Shown here in pieces: positions 25,957-35,400 of a DNA stretch of 41,943 nucleotides. The DNA comes from Shewanella sp. NIFS-20-20 (GTDB lineage Bacteria > Pseudomonadota > Gammaproteobacteria > Enterobacterales > Shewanellaceae). The notes below the pieces were generated by a model. That model was not told the origin of the DNA. It searched no databases and saw nothing but the letters and a program-made list of their open reading frames with translations. The stretch spans positions 1 through 41,943 of the forward strand of contig NZ_JAHUTT010000034.1 in assembly GCF_019209865.1 (NCBI RefSeq). The letters run 5' to 3'. The number at the start of each line of letters is the position of its first letter. Positions within the stretch are counted from its first letter, which is position 1. The position numbers and the translations under genes are program-made.

Positions 25957-27597
25957 TTAAGCCTTGTCACCGTCTTGGTTGAATAAAGCTTCAATAAAAT
26001 CGTTGGCATTAAACTGACGCAGATCATCTATCTGCTCACCCACACCAATGTAGCGGATAGGAATACCAAATTTGTCGGCAATCGCAAAAATAACGCCGCC
26101 TTTGGCCGTGCCATCGAGCTTAGTAATGCTGATGCCGGTGACACCAACAGCGTCTTGGAACAGTTGCGCCTGACTAATCGCATTTTGACCCGTGCTCGCA
26201 TCTAAGGTCAGCATAATTTCATGGGGAGCCTCGATGTCGAGCTTTTTCATCACTCGCACCACCTTCTTCAGCTCCTCCATCAAGTGACTCTTATTCTGCA
26301 AGCGACCGGCCGTATCGGCAATCAGTACATCCACTTTGCGCGCTTTTGCCGCTTGTAACGCATCGAACAACACCGACGCGCTATCGGCGCCAGTATGCTG
26401 GGCGATCACTGGAATATTGTTACGTTGACCCCACACTTGCAACTGTTCAACTGCCGCGGCTCTAAACGTATCTCCCGCTGCCAGCATTACAGATTTACCT
26501 TCATTTTGATACTGCTTTGCTAACTTGCCAATCGTGGTGGTTTTACCCACACCATTGACGCCGACCATTAAGATCACAAATGGCCCCTCGGCATTTTCTG
26601 GGACTAACGGAATAGCGACAGGCTCAATGGTGTTGTGCAACTCTTTGCGAAGTAACTCATACAAGGCTTCTGCATCTTTAAGCTGCTTGCGGCTCGCATG
26701 GTCGGTGAGGTTATTGATCAGTTTAGTGGTGGTTTCAACACCCACATCGGCAATCAATAATTGTTCTTCAAGTTCTTCAAACAGATCGTCATCGATCTTT
26801 TTACCGCGAAATAAGCCAATAAAACCGCTACCAATATTTTCACTGGTGCGCATCAAACCACGCTTTAAGCGCGCAAATAAGCCTTCTTTAGCGGGCTTTT
26901 GCTGAGGTTCGGGTTGACTGTCTTTTGCAGCTACTTCTGCAGCCAATTGCGCGGCAGCAGCTTCGGCTTCTAGTTTGGCAGCTTCTTCTGCAGCCAATTG
27001 CGCGGCAGCAGCTTCGGCTTCTAGTATGGCGGCTTCTTCTGCAGCCAATTGCGCGGCAGTAGCTTCAGCTTCTAGTTTGGCGGCTTCTTCTGCAGCCAAT
27101 TGCGCGGCAGTAGCCTCGGCTTCTAGTTTGGCGGCTTCTTCTGCAGCCAATTGCGCGGCAGCAGCTTCGGCTTCTAGTTTGGCGGCTTCTTCTGCAGCCA
27201 ATTGCGCGGCAGCAGCCTCGGCGGCTTGCTTGGCAGTCTCTTCTGCTAATTTTGCGGCAGCAGCTTCAACTTCTAATTTGGCAGCTTCTTCTGCAGCCAA
27301 TTGCGCGGCAGCAGCCTCGGCGGCTTGCTTGGCAGTCTCTTCTGCTAATTTTGCGGCAGCAGCTTCAACTTCTAATTTGGCAGCTTCTTCTGCAGCTAAC
27401 TGTGCCGCAGCGGCCTCGGCTTCTAGTTTGGCAGCGTCTTTCTTGGCAGTCTCTTCTGCGGCAAATTGTGCGGCTTCGGCTTGTGCTTGCGCCTCAGCTG
27501 CGGCTTGCGCCTTTAATTGAGCTTCTGCCTCAGCAGCTAACGCCTCGTCCTGAGACTTGTCTTTGCGGAACCAGGAAAAAAAACCTTTCTTAGCCAT
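25957..27597 (-). CDS. ftsY: FtsY, signal-recognition-particle receptor, with expanded Ala/Glu repeats
   Basis: A roughly 546-residue GTPase. The C-terminal NG domain is intact: GVNGVGKTTTIGKLA, DTFRAAA, DTAGR and TKLDGTAKGG. It docks ribosome-SRP complexes at the inner membrane. The N-terminal acidic region is unusual: from about residue 60 to 230 it consists of 17-residue units of the type AAEEAAKLEAEAAAAQL, encoded by 51-bp tandem DNA repeats, with a 33-residue variant pair inside. This should be a long charged helix. The ATG at 27597 (MAKKGFFSWFRK) is preferred over the GTG at 27612 because the amphipathic start fits the family. Confidence 0.96.
   Translation of the reverse strand: MAKKGFFSWFRKDKSQDEALAAEAEAQLKAQAAAEAQAQAEAAQFAAEETAKKDAAKLEAEAAAAQLAAEEAAKLEVEAAAAKLAEETAKQAAEAAAAQLAAEEAAKLEVEAAAAKLAEETAKQAAEAAAAQLAAEEAAKLEAEAAAAQLAAEEAAKLEAEATAAQLAAEEAAKLEAEATAAQLAAEEAAILEAEAAAAQLAAEEAAKLEAEAAAAQLAAEVAAKDSQPEPQQKPAKEGLFARLKRGLMRTSENIGSGFIGLFRGKKIDDDLFEELEEQLLIADVGVETTTKLINNLTDHASRKQLKDAEALYELLRKELHNTIEPVAIPLVPENAEGPFVILMVGVNGVGKTTTIGKLAKQYQNEGKSVMLAAGDTFRAAAVEQLQVWGQRNNIPVIAQHTGADSASVLFDALQAAKARKVDVLIADTAGRLQNKSHLMEELKKVVRVMKKLDIEAPHEIMLTLDASTGQNAISQAQLFQDAVGVTGISITKLDGTAKGGVIFAIADKFGIPIRYIGVGEQIDDLRQFNANDFIEALFNQDGDKA
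26930..27425 (-). repeat. 51-bp tandem repeats within ftsY
   Basis: About ten near-identical copies of a 51-base unit (17 codons) encode the Ala/Glu-rich region of FtsY, including two copies of a 99-base compound unit. The repeat number is likely to vary between strains through slippage while staying in frame. Confidence 0.85.
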
Positions 27598-27835
27598 AAA
27601 TGCTACCGACACCTGTAATTGATTATGTGGCTGACCAAATCAGCCATTGAATTTGAGTTCTATTGGCACGCCTGCAACGGCATGCCTGGATTCATATTTA
27701 GTCTGACTGAGTGCAATTGTGCGCATCCGCTTAAGCGAAAGACTCCCCCGACACAGCCAACTTAAGGTAAAATCACTGTATTAAAGGTGGCATAGTCTAC
27801 CACTTTCTTTCTTCAGGCAAAATCACAGGGGCTCT

Positions 27836-28498
27836 ATGGCCAAGAACAGATCTGCGAGCAAAGGCACATCCATACCAAAAAGTGCCAGCAGCAAGCAACC
27901 AGGCGGTAGCGGACAAGTGCGGATCATCGCGGGTCAGTGGCGTTCGCGCAAGCTTCCGATCCAAGATTTGGCGGGGTTGAGGCCAACCACGGATAGAGTC
28001 CGCGAAACCTTATTTAACTGGTTGGCGGCCGAATTGACCGATAGCCGAGTGCTCGATTGTTTTGGTGGCAGTGGCGCCTTGGCGCTGGAAGCACTATCGC
28101 GTTACGCATCCTATGCTCGGGTGTTTGAGTTACAGGCTCAGGCGGCGAAGCAATTACAGGCTAATCTTGTCACCTTAAAATGCCAGCAGGCGGATGTTAT
28201 CCACGGGGATAGTTTACAACTCCTTAAGCAGGCACCGCAGATGACGGCCGGCAAAAATGATCCGAGCCCAGCGTTAGGCTTCGATATTGTGTTTATTGAC
28301 CCCCCATTTCGCCAAGGACTTGCCGCAGCTTGCATCGAGCGATTACAGCAAGCATCGTGGCTCAATGATCAAGCGTTGGTATATTTAGAAACCGAGTCTG
28401 AGTTAACCTCGCTGGCCTTACCTTCTAGTTGGCAAGAGCTTAAACATAAGCAAGCTGGACAAGTTAGCTATCGCCTCTTTCGTGTCACCGAGGAGTAG
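27836..28498 (+). CDS. rsmD: RsmD, 16S rRNA guanine-966 N2-methyltransferase
   Basis: A 220-residue SAM-dependent methyltransferase. It has the family start VRIIAGQWRSRKLPI, the LRPTTDRVRETLFNWL segment, the SAM loop LDCFGGSGALALEALSRYA and the catalytic motif FIDPPF. It methylates G966 of 16S rRNA. It is divergent from ftsY, the usual order. The N-terminal 25 residues are Ser/Lys-rich and probably disordered. AGGGG lies four bases before the ATG. Confidence 0.95.
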   Translation: MAKNRSASKGTSIPKSASSKQPGGSGQVRIIAGQWRSRKLPIQDLAGLRPTTDRVRETLFNWLAAELTDSRVLDCFGGSGALALEALSRYASYARVFELQAQAAKQLQANLVTLKCQQADVIHGDSLQLLKQAPQMTAGKNDPSPALGFDIVFIDPPFRQGLAAACIERLQQASWLNDQALVYLETESELTSLALPSSWQELKHKQAGQVSYRLFRVTEE

Positions 28499-28501
28499 CG
28501 G

Positions 28502-28768
28502 ATGTCAGCAGCCATCAACCTCGGCAAACTGGTCACATTAATCGGATGGGCCGTGATGATAGCCAATGCCCTGCATCCTTTCGCCGGCATGATTGGCGTC
28601 GTGCTTCTCGGTTTGTTAATGGCCACCGCCGCGATGCATCTAGCCCAAGTGGCCATTCTGCATTTCAGCCTAGGGTCACGGCTATCTTTAAGCCTAGCCG
28701 ATTATGGCCAAGTCCTTGTGTTTGGCGCGTTTGCCCTGTTGCAATATCACCGCAAACTCCAGCAATAA
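28502..28768 (+). CDS. DUF1145-family small membrane protein
   Basis: An 88-residue protein with two or three hydrophobic segments (LVTLIGWAVMIANALHPFAG, then IGVVLLGLLMATAAMHLAQV). Its position three bases after rsmD and the pattern N-x-L-x-P-F match the DUF1145 (YhhL-like) family usually found beside rsmD. The function is unknown. It ends before a bidirectional terminator shared with cymA. Confidence 0.8.
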   Translation: MSAAINLGKLVTLIGWAVMIANALHPFAGMIGVVLLGLLMATAAMHLAQVAILHFSLGSRLSLSLADYGQVLVFGAFALLQYHRKLQQ

Positions 28769-28785
28769 GCCTGCCTGACATTAGC

Positions 28786-28820
28786 CATAAAAAAACCCGC
28801 TCGCAGTGGGTTTTTTTTAT
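28786..28820. terminator. bidirectional terminator between DUF1145 gene and cymA
   Basis: ACCCGCT and AGTGGGT pair (one G-U) around a three-base loop, flanked by a run of A on the left and eight T on the right. It can serve both converging genes. Confidence 0.9.
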
Positions 28821-28835
28821 GCACTAGTCTCAACG

Positions 28836-29399
28836 TTATCCTTTTGGATAAGGGTGAGCTACGCCTTTGTGACAATCGATACAGGTCTTTCTGTCTTCTG
28901 GCGCTTTCTTGAAGTTCATCTCATGCATTCTAACTGCCATCTTCTTCATGCTAGGCGCTGGATCTTCATAAATGCGGTTATGACAGTTTTGACAAGTAGA
29001 AGAATCGATAGAACGTAAGTAATCACGCGTCAGTTCTGCTTGTTGCTTACGATTGGTTTCCAACCACTCTTGGGTTTCAAAACCATCAATGGTTAAGTAA
29101 CCAATGATGTCTTTTGATACCACAATCTTCTTCGTCAGATAAGCAAACGGCTCTTGGGGGATGTGACATTGCTGACACTGAACCACGATACCGGCACTAT
29201 TGTCGCCATGGGGTGACGCCAGTACTTCATCTTGTAATGAATGGCCTGCGTGACAAGTCATACAGAACGCATCTGTACTAGTTGCATGCAGTGTTTGTTG
29301 GGTGGCAAAAAAGCCAACAGCGCCAATCACAATACCGACCACTAATAAGGCAAGGATTGAGTATTTTGCGCTAGGTTTTAATAATGCACGCAAGTTCAT
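28836..29399 (-). CDS. cymA: CymA, membrane-anchored tetraheme quinol dehydrogenase
   Basis: A 187-residue NapC/NrfH-family protein with one N-terminal membrane anchor (about residues 13-33) and four CxxCH sites (CMTCH at 46-50, CQQCH, CQNCH, CIDCH). The N-terminal half (KPSAKYSILALLVVGIVIG, TQQTLHATSTDAFCM) and the end (CHKGVAHPYPKG) match Shewanella CymA closely from memory. It oxidises menaquinol and feeds periplasmic and outer-membrane reductases, including the DMSO system. The ATG at 29399 has GGAGA six bases upstream. It stands alone, divergent from the copper genes. The 29400-29824 spacer shows no clear promoter motif to me. Confidence 0.96.
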   Translation of the reverse strand: MNLRALLKPSAKYSILALLVVGIVIGAVGFFATQQTLHATSTDAFCMTCHAGHSLQDEVLASPHGDNSAGIVVQCQQCHIPQEPFAYLTKKIVVSKDIIGYLTIDGFETQEWLETNRKQQAELTRDYLRSIDSSTCQNCHNRIYEDPAPSMKKMAVRMHEMNFKKAPEDRKTCIDCHKGVAHPYPKG

Positions 29400-29824
29400 C
29401 ACCGGTCTCCAATGTTAGGATTTTAATTATCTATATTTCTATTTTATGTTCATTTAACTTTAAGAAGTTTGATTCCGAACCAAAAATCGCACAATTAGAT
29501 AACTAAAATCGTAAAAATGGGATCGTCATCTCACTAAGCTGCTCATTTGTTTCTGAATTCACAACCTTGCCGGTTATTTTTCACACAATAACGCGACCAC
29601 CATGGAATAACAACTGGCGAGCCCAAGGTTTTGCTAAAGAGTTGCGCTTATCTATTGCTGCAAATTATGGCGGCATTGGCCCATGACCCAATAATCCGTG
29701 ACTGATGGTGCAACCTTCTCGCCTTATCGCTGTCTATAAAAATTGCGACGCTTTTGTGAGATGTCTCGCCTCAAATTGTTTTACTTATGTTAGACTTGCA
29801 AGGAATTCATTAGGAGTCATCATT

Positions 29825-30214
29825 TTGGTTGCATCACGTCATACATTATTGATCTTGATAACTATGCTAGCGCTGTTAGTGCAAAGCATGGCGTTCAATG
29901 GTCAGGTAATGGCGATGCCTGCCGATGCTGCTATGGATTATAGTCAATCCCTTGAAGCCCATTGCCCAAGCATGGCGATTAGTGACTCTTGTTGTCCTAA
30001 TGATGCCAGTCACTTGGAAAATCAATCCTGTTGCGATGGCGTCGATACCTGCATATCCGATTGTAATCACTGCCTCAGTATCTCTGTCGCAGGCACCTTA
30101 TTGGATGTACATGTATGGCCCACCTCCAGAGCCGGCTCAGGGAAGTTGACGACCATTATCCCCTCACTCCACTCGCTAGCACTGCCCACTGAACTTAGAC
30201 CTCCTATAGTCTGA
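29825..30214 (+). CDS. exported Cys-rich small protein near copper genes
   Basis: Read from a TTG at 29825, which has AGGAG eight bases upstream, this is a 129-residue protein with a signal peptide (HTLLILITMLALLVQSMAF...VMA). A cysteine-rich centre follows: CPSMAISDSCCPNDASH, then SCCDGVDTCISDCNHC. An in-frame ATG at 29705 lacks support and would disrupt the signal peptide. It precedes the heavy-metal-binding protein and Cus genes in the same direction, so a periplasmic metal-binding or sensing role is plausible. I do not recognise a named family; small Cys-rich proteins near copper efflux genes in marine gammaproteobacteria look similar. Confidence 0.65.
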   Translation: MVASRHTLLILITMLALLVQSMAFNGQVMAMPADAAMDYSQSLEAHCPSMAISDSCCPNDASHLENQSCCDGVDTCISDCNHCLSISVAGTLLDVHVWPTSRAGSGKLTTIIPSLHSLALPTELRPPIV

Positions 30215-30337
30215 GTCCTGCTAGGTTTGCTTTACGCAAACAAGATTACCCTAATAAAAAAATTCAGCCCACGCCTGTAGACACACCTCAATCGGTGTCA
30301 TGGCGAAATGCGGCTACCTCATAGATGGAGCTTTACT

Positions 30338-30985
30338 ATGTTATCAGTTGCCAAAGTTGTATTGCTGGCGTTTTTCTTTGCCGTTTCCTTGCCGTCTGCA
30401 GTTGCTGCCGAGCACCCTCACTCGACTCAACATCAGTCATATGACTGCCCGATGCACCCTGAAGTCACCGGGGTAAAAGGCGATAGTTGTCCTAAATGCG
30501 GCATGGACTTAGAGCCGGCGGCTAAAAGTAGTAAGTCTGCTTGCCCAAACAAGAAAAACTGCGATAAATGCCCGCAAGCTAAGCACGGTCACCATGGCGC
30601 GGCATACGACTGCCCAATGCACCCCGAAGTCACTGGCACTAAAGGCGATAGCGGCCCTAAATGCGGCATGGACTTAGAGCCTGCCGCTAAGAGCGGCAAG
30701 TCTGCTTGCCCAAGCAAGAAAAATTGCGACAAATGCCCGCAAGCTAAGCACGGTCACCATGGCGCGGCATACGACTGCCCAATGCACCCCGAAGTCACTG
30801 GCACTAAAGGCGATAGCTGCCCCAAATGCGGCATGGACTTAGAACCCGTCAAGGCGGCAACCCACTATGACTGCCCGATGCACCCAGAAGTCACTGGCAC
30901 CAAAGGCGATAGCTGCCCCAAATGCGGCATGGATCTAGAGCCGCAGCAGTCGACTAAGTCGCATAAACATCAGCATCACGGTTAA
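30338..30985 (+). CDS. periplasmic protein with four heavy-metal-binding domains
   Basis: A 215-residue protein with a signal peptide (about residues 1-23, ending VAA) and four copies of the short heavy-metal-binding module CPMHPEVTG...CPKCGMDLEP. This module is normally seen once or twice on CusB adaptors and copper ATPases. In the second copy the first cysteine of CPKCG is replaced (SGPKCG). Linkers carry more cysteines (SACPxKKNCDKCPQAKHGHHG). The coding DNA is a tandem repeat with a 165-base period for copies 1-3 and 96 bases to copy 4. It lies 26 bases before cusB, so a periplasmic copper or silver buffer or chaperone for CusBA is the best guess. The ATG at 30338 is chosen for its signal peptide. 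Confidence 0.8.
   Translation: MLSVAKVVLLAFFFAVSLPSAVAAEHPHSTQHQSYDCPMHPEVTGVKGDSCPKCGMDLEPAAKSSKSACPNKKNCDKCPQAKHGHHGAAYDCPMHPEVTGTKGDSGPKCGMDLEPAAKSGKSACPSKKNCDKCPQAKHGHHGAAYDCPMHPEVTGTKGDSCPKCGMDLEPVKAATHYDCPMHPEVTGTKGDSCPKCGMDLEPQQSTKSHKHQHHG
30438..30950 (+). repeat. 165-bp tandem repeat within the metal-binding protein gene
   Basis: Copies start near 30440, 30605, 30770 and 30866. Copies 2 and 3 are nearly identical at DNA level over more than 70 consecutive bases, showing a recent duplication. Confidence 0.85.
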
Positions 30986-31011
30986 TGCTCTGGGCGGAGT
31001 GAGGAATTACC

Positions 31012-32475
31012 ATGAAAAAATTAAACGCAAGCACCACACAATTATTACTCGGTTTGGGCCTGAGTGCCGGCATTGGCTTGGCGGCTCCTAGTGCGCTGGC
31101 CGTGGCGCAATCCCCTGCCACTGAACAAGTCAGCATCACGGCTCACGAAAATCATCAAGGCCATTATTATTGCCCTATGCATCCGCAGGAAACCAGCGAT
31201 CAACCTGGACGCTGCCCAATTTGTAAGATGTTTTTAGTCAAGGATGAGGAAGAAGAGGCCAGTGCAGAACATCAACACTCGTCGACGCCTGCAAGCCAAG
31301 CTGCCACAATGCTGGCCCCGATTCAGGAACTCAAACCCTTAACCAGCAACAATCAAGCTAAGGTCAAATATGTGTGCCCGATGCACCCGCATATTATCAG
31401 TGATGATCAAGGCAGTTGTCCGATTTGCGGTATGGACTTAGAACCGATCAACATGGCTAGCAATGCCAGCGACATTGAAGTGAATGTGTCCGGCAATATG
31501 CAGCAAGCTCTGGCCATCAGGGTCGCGCCAGCAACGCGCGGAACCTTGTGGAAATATGTGCGTACCGTCGGCTCGGTTGATTATGACGAAAGCCAAATTG
31601 AGCATATTCATCCACGCGTCAGTGGCTGGGTGGAAAAGCTCAACATTGAGGCGGCAGGCGATCATATCAGCAAAGGTGAGCTGCTATATGAGCTCTACTC
31701 CCCTGAGCTCATTAATGCGCAAAACGATTACCTGTTGGCAATGGAAACCTTAGGCCAAAATAGTAACAATAAAAACTATCAGCAGCTGGTACGAAACGCT
31801 GGCATGCGCCTGGAGCTACTCGGGCTCACCAGCGCGCAAATTAAACGCTTAGCCAGCACCAAGGAAACTCAGTTTAGAGTCCCATTTTACGCCAAAAAAG
31901 AAGGGGTGGTTAAGGCGCTAAATATTCGCGATGGCATGTATATACAACCTCAAACCGAAATCATCTCATTAGTGGATCTCTCTAAGGTGTGGGTCATAGC
32001 CGATGTCTTTGAAAACGAACAATCTTGGCTGGCATTGGGCCAAGAAGCCGAAGTCAGTATCCCAGCGCTCAACATCAGTGATATTAAGGGGCGCGTCGAC
32101 TATATCTACCCTGAATTAGATCCCGTAACTCGCAGCCTCAGAGTCAGGATTGAGCTCGATAACCTCGACACGGAATTACGGCCTAAAACGCTGGCCAATG
32201 TCGCCTTCTTTGGCGGCGCCAAACGCGAGGCGCTCTATGTGCCAAGCGAAGCATTGATCCAAACCGGTAAACACAATCGCGTCATCGTCAAACTCGATGA
32301 CAATAGCTTTGTGGCTAAAGATGTCACCCTCGGCATGCAGACGCAGGGCAAGAGCGAGATTATTTCAGGCCTCAACGATGGTGACATGGTGGTGACCTCA
32401 GGACAGTTCTTATTGGATTCAGAAGCCAGCTTAAAAGGCAGTATCTTGCGCTTAAGCCAAGGTCATCAGCACTAG
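31012..32475 (+). CDS. cusB: CusB-like RND periplasmic adaptor with two metal-binding modules
   Basis: A 487-residue membrane-fusion protein. It has a signal peptide (ending SALA), then two heavy-metal-binding modules (YYCPMHPQETSD with CPICKM, and YVCPMHPHIISD with CPICGMDLEP), then the HlyD-type barrel-sandwich, hairpin and beta-barrel regions (YVRTVGSVDYDESQIEHIHP, VSGWVEKLNIEAAGD, LYELYSPELINAQNDYL). CusB binds Cu(I)/Ag(I) and links CusA to an outer-membrane factor. The first module has KM in place of GM. It lies ten bases before cusA. Confidence 0.93.
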   Translation: MKKLNASTTQLLLGLGLSAGIGLAAPSALAVAQSPATEQVSITAHENHQGHYYCPMHPQETSDQPGRCPICKMFLVKDEEEEASAEHQHSSTPASQAATMLAPIQELKPLTSNNQAKVKYVCPMHPHIISDDQGSCPICGMDLEPINMASNASDIEVNVSGNMQQALAIRVAPATRGTLWKYVRTVGSVDYDESQIEHIHPRVSGWVEKLNIEAAGDHISKGELLYELYSPELINAQNDYLLAMETLGQNSNNKNYQQLVRNAGMRLELLGLTSAQIKRLASTKETQFRVPFYAKKEGVVKALNIRDGMYIQPQTEIISLVDLSKVWVIADVFENEQSWLALGQEAEVSIPALNISDIKGRVDYIYPELDPVTRSLRVRIELDNLDTELRPKTLANVAFFGGAKREALYVPSEALIQTGKHNRVIVKLDDNSFVAKDVTLGMQTQGKSEIISGLNDGDMVVTSGQFLLDSEASLKGSILRLSQGHQH

Positions 32476-32485
32476 GAGCGTCATT

Positions 32486-35400
32486 ATGCTAGAGAAAATC
32501 ATCCACGCCTGCTTACGCCAGCGATTGATGGTGCTGATTGTGGCTATCATGATCACTGTGTTTGGCATAGATCAGTTACGAAAAACTCCATTAGATGCCT
32601 TGCCGGATCTCTCGGATGTTCAAGTGATTATTAAAACCAGCTACCCAGGCCAAGCGCCCCAACTGGTGGAAGATCAGGTGACGTATCCGTTATCGAGTGC
32701 CATGTTGGCTGTGCCTGGTGCCAAAACCGTGCGTGGTTATTCGTTTTTTGGCGACTCCTATGTTTATGTGATCTTTGAAGATGGCACCGACATTTACTGG
32801 GCGCGATCGCGCGTATTAGAGTACTTAAGTCAAGTCAGTAATCGCTTACCCAATGGCGTGCAGCCCACACTCGGCCCCGATGCCTCTGGTGTTGGCTGGA
32901 TCTATGAATACGCCTTGGTTGACCGCTCTGGAGCGCTCGATTTGTCGCAACTGAAATCCTTGCAAGACTGGTATATGAAACTGGAACTGCAAAGTGTGCA
33001 AGGGGTGTCAGAAGTCGCCACCGTCGGCGGCATGGAGCAGACTTATCAGGTGGTGTTGCAACCAGAAAAATTAGCGGTATATCAACTCGATATTTCTAGC
33101 ATTAAGCAAGCCATTGATAAGGCGAACAGCGAGGTCGGCGGCTCGGTGGTGGAAATGGCGGAAGCCGAATATATGGTCAGAGCTCAAGGCTATCGCCAGA
33201 GTATCGATGATTTTGCCAATATTCCCCTCGGTAAAGCCAGCCCAAGCGGTACCCCATTATTGCTCAAAGATGTGGCCAATATTCGCAAAGGCCCAGCCTC
33301 ACGCCGCGGTATTGCCGAGCTCGACGGTGAAGGCGAAGTCGTGGGTGGCATTATCGTCATGCGCTATGGCGAGAATGCGCTAGCCACCATAGAAGCAGTC
33401 AAAGCCAAATTAGCCCAGCTCAAATCTGGACTGCCCGAGGGCGTTGACATCGTTCCCACTTATGATCGTTCGGGACTGATCCTCAACTCAGTCGATAACT
33501 TATTCAATAAGGTCATCGAAGAGATGTTGGTGGTGGGCTTAGTGTGTCTGCTGTTTTTACTGCATGCACGCTCAACCTTAGTCGCGGTGATCACCCTGCC
33601 GCTGGCCATATTAATCGCGTTTGTGGTGATGAATGCCATGGGCGTCAACGCCAATATCATGAGTCTTGGTGGCATTGCCATTGCGATTGGTGCGGTGGTC
33701 GATGGTGCGATTGTGATGATTGAGAATATGCACAAGCATCTCGAACAGTTTGAACAACAGCACCAAAGACGCCCAAACCCAACTGAGCATTGGCAGTTAG
33801 TGACCGAAGCCTCGATTGAAGTGGGGCCAGCCTTATTTTTCTCATTATTAATTATTACCTTAAGCTTTTTACCTGTCTTTACTCTTGAGGCTCAAGAAGG
33901 TCGTCTTTTCGCGCCACTGGCCTACACCAAAACCTTTGCCATGGCTGCGGCAGCCATTTTATCGATTACCTTAGTGCCGGTGTTAATGGGCTACTTTATT
34001 CGCGGTAAAATTCCGAGCGAGCGTAGCAATCCGATAAGCCGCGGGCTGATTGCCTTGTATCGCCCAGCGTTAAGTGCCGTGCTTAACTTCCCCAAGACCA
34101 CCTTGGTCGTCGCTGTTGTGGCCCTGCTTAGCGCCGCCTACCCTTTATCCCATATGGGCAAAGAGTTTATGCCTGAGCTTGAAGAAGGCGATTTGCTGTA
34201 TATGCCAACCACACTGCCGGGGATTAGTGCCGGTAAAGCGGCCGAAATTTTACAGCAAACCGACCGACTGATTAAGACGGTGCCGGAAGTGGCTAGGGTG
34301 TTTGGTAAAGTCGGTCGCGCCGAAACAGCCACCGACCCAGCCCCATTAACCATGCTAGAAACCACCATTATGCTCAAGCCCAAAGAGCAATGGCGCGCAG
34401 GCATTGAACTGGCCGATATCATTGAACAATTGCAAGCGACGGTCAAAGTACCGGGGATGACCAATGCCTGGGTGCAGCCGATTAAGACCCGCATTGATAT
34501 GTTATCGACCGGGATTAAGACACCAGTTGGTATTAAGATCACTGGCGCTGATGTTAGCACCTTGCAAAATATCGGCGCCGATATTGAAGCGATTCTAAGT
34601 CAAGTCCCTGGCACCCAATCGGCGTATGCCGAACGTGTGAGCGGCGGCCGCTATCTTGATATTAGCCCGAAACTCGAGGTCGCAGCGCGCTATGGCATGA
34701 CCTTAACCGATATTCAGGACGTGGTGCGTTATGCCATCGGCGGCATGAAAATTGGCGAATCCATTCAAGGGGCCGAGCGTTATCCTATTAACCTGAGATA
34801 CCCGCGAGAATTGCGCGATAACCTCCAAAAACTCCAAGATCTGCCCGTGGTCACTAAGAGCGGACATTATCTGCCGCTTGGCAATTTAGCCGACATTAGT
34901 ATCAGCGATGGCGCCCCTATGCTCAAAAGCGAGAACGGACGCTTAATTTCTTGGGTATTTGTTGATATCAAAGGGGTGTCGATTGGAGAGTACATTGACA
35001 ATGCCAAGCTGGCGCTCGATAGCCAACTTGAAGTTCCTCCGCGCTATAGTTATGCATTTGCTGGCCAATATGAATACATGCAGCGTGTGGACGCCAAGCT
35101 CAAGCAAGTGGTCCCCATGACGTTAGCGGTAATCTTTATTCTATTAATGATGACCTTCGGCTCGAGCGTGCAAGCCAGCATGATTATGTTGAGTTTGCCA
35201 TTGGCTTTAGTCGGCAGCAGTTGGTTATTATACTTATTGGACTTCAACATGTCAGTTGCCGTCGCGGTAGGTATGATAGCCCTCGCGGGGGTGGCCGCCG
35301 AGTTTGGGGTGGTGATGTTGGTGTACTTAAATAATGCCATCAAGCAACAACAAGCCTCGGGTCATTATCACACAGTCAATGATCTCAAAGCGGCACTGAT

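Noticed and set aside
26975..27520. Plus-strand open frame of 181 codons, Ala/Ser-rich
   Set aside because: It is the antisense image of the FtsY tandem repeats; the repeats keep the opposite frame open.
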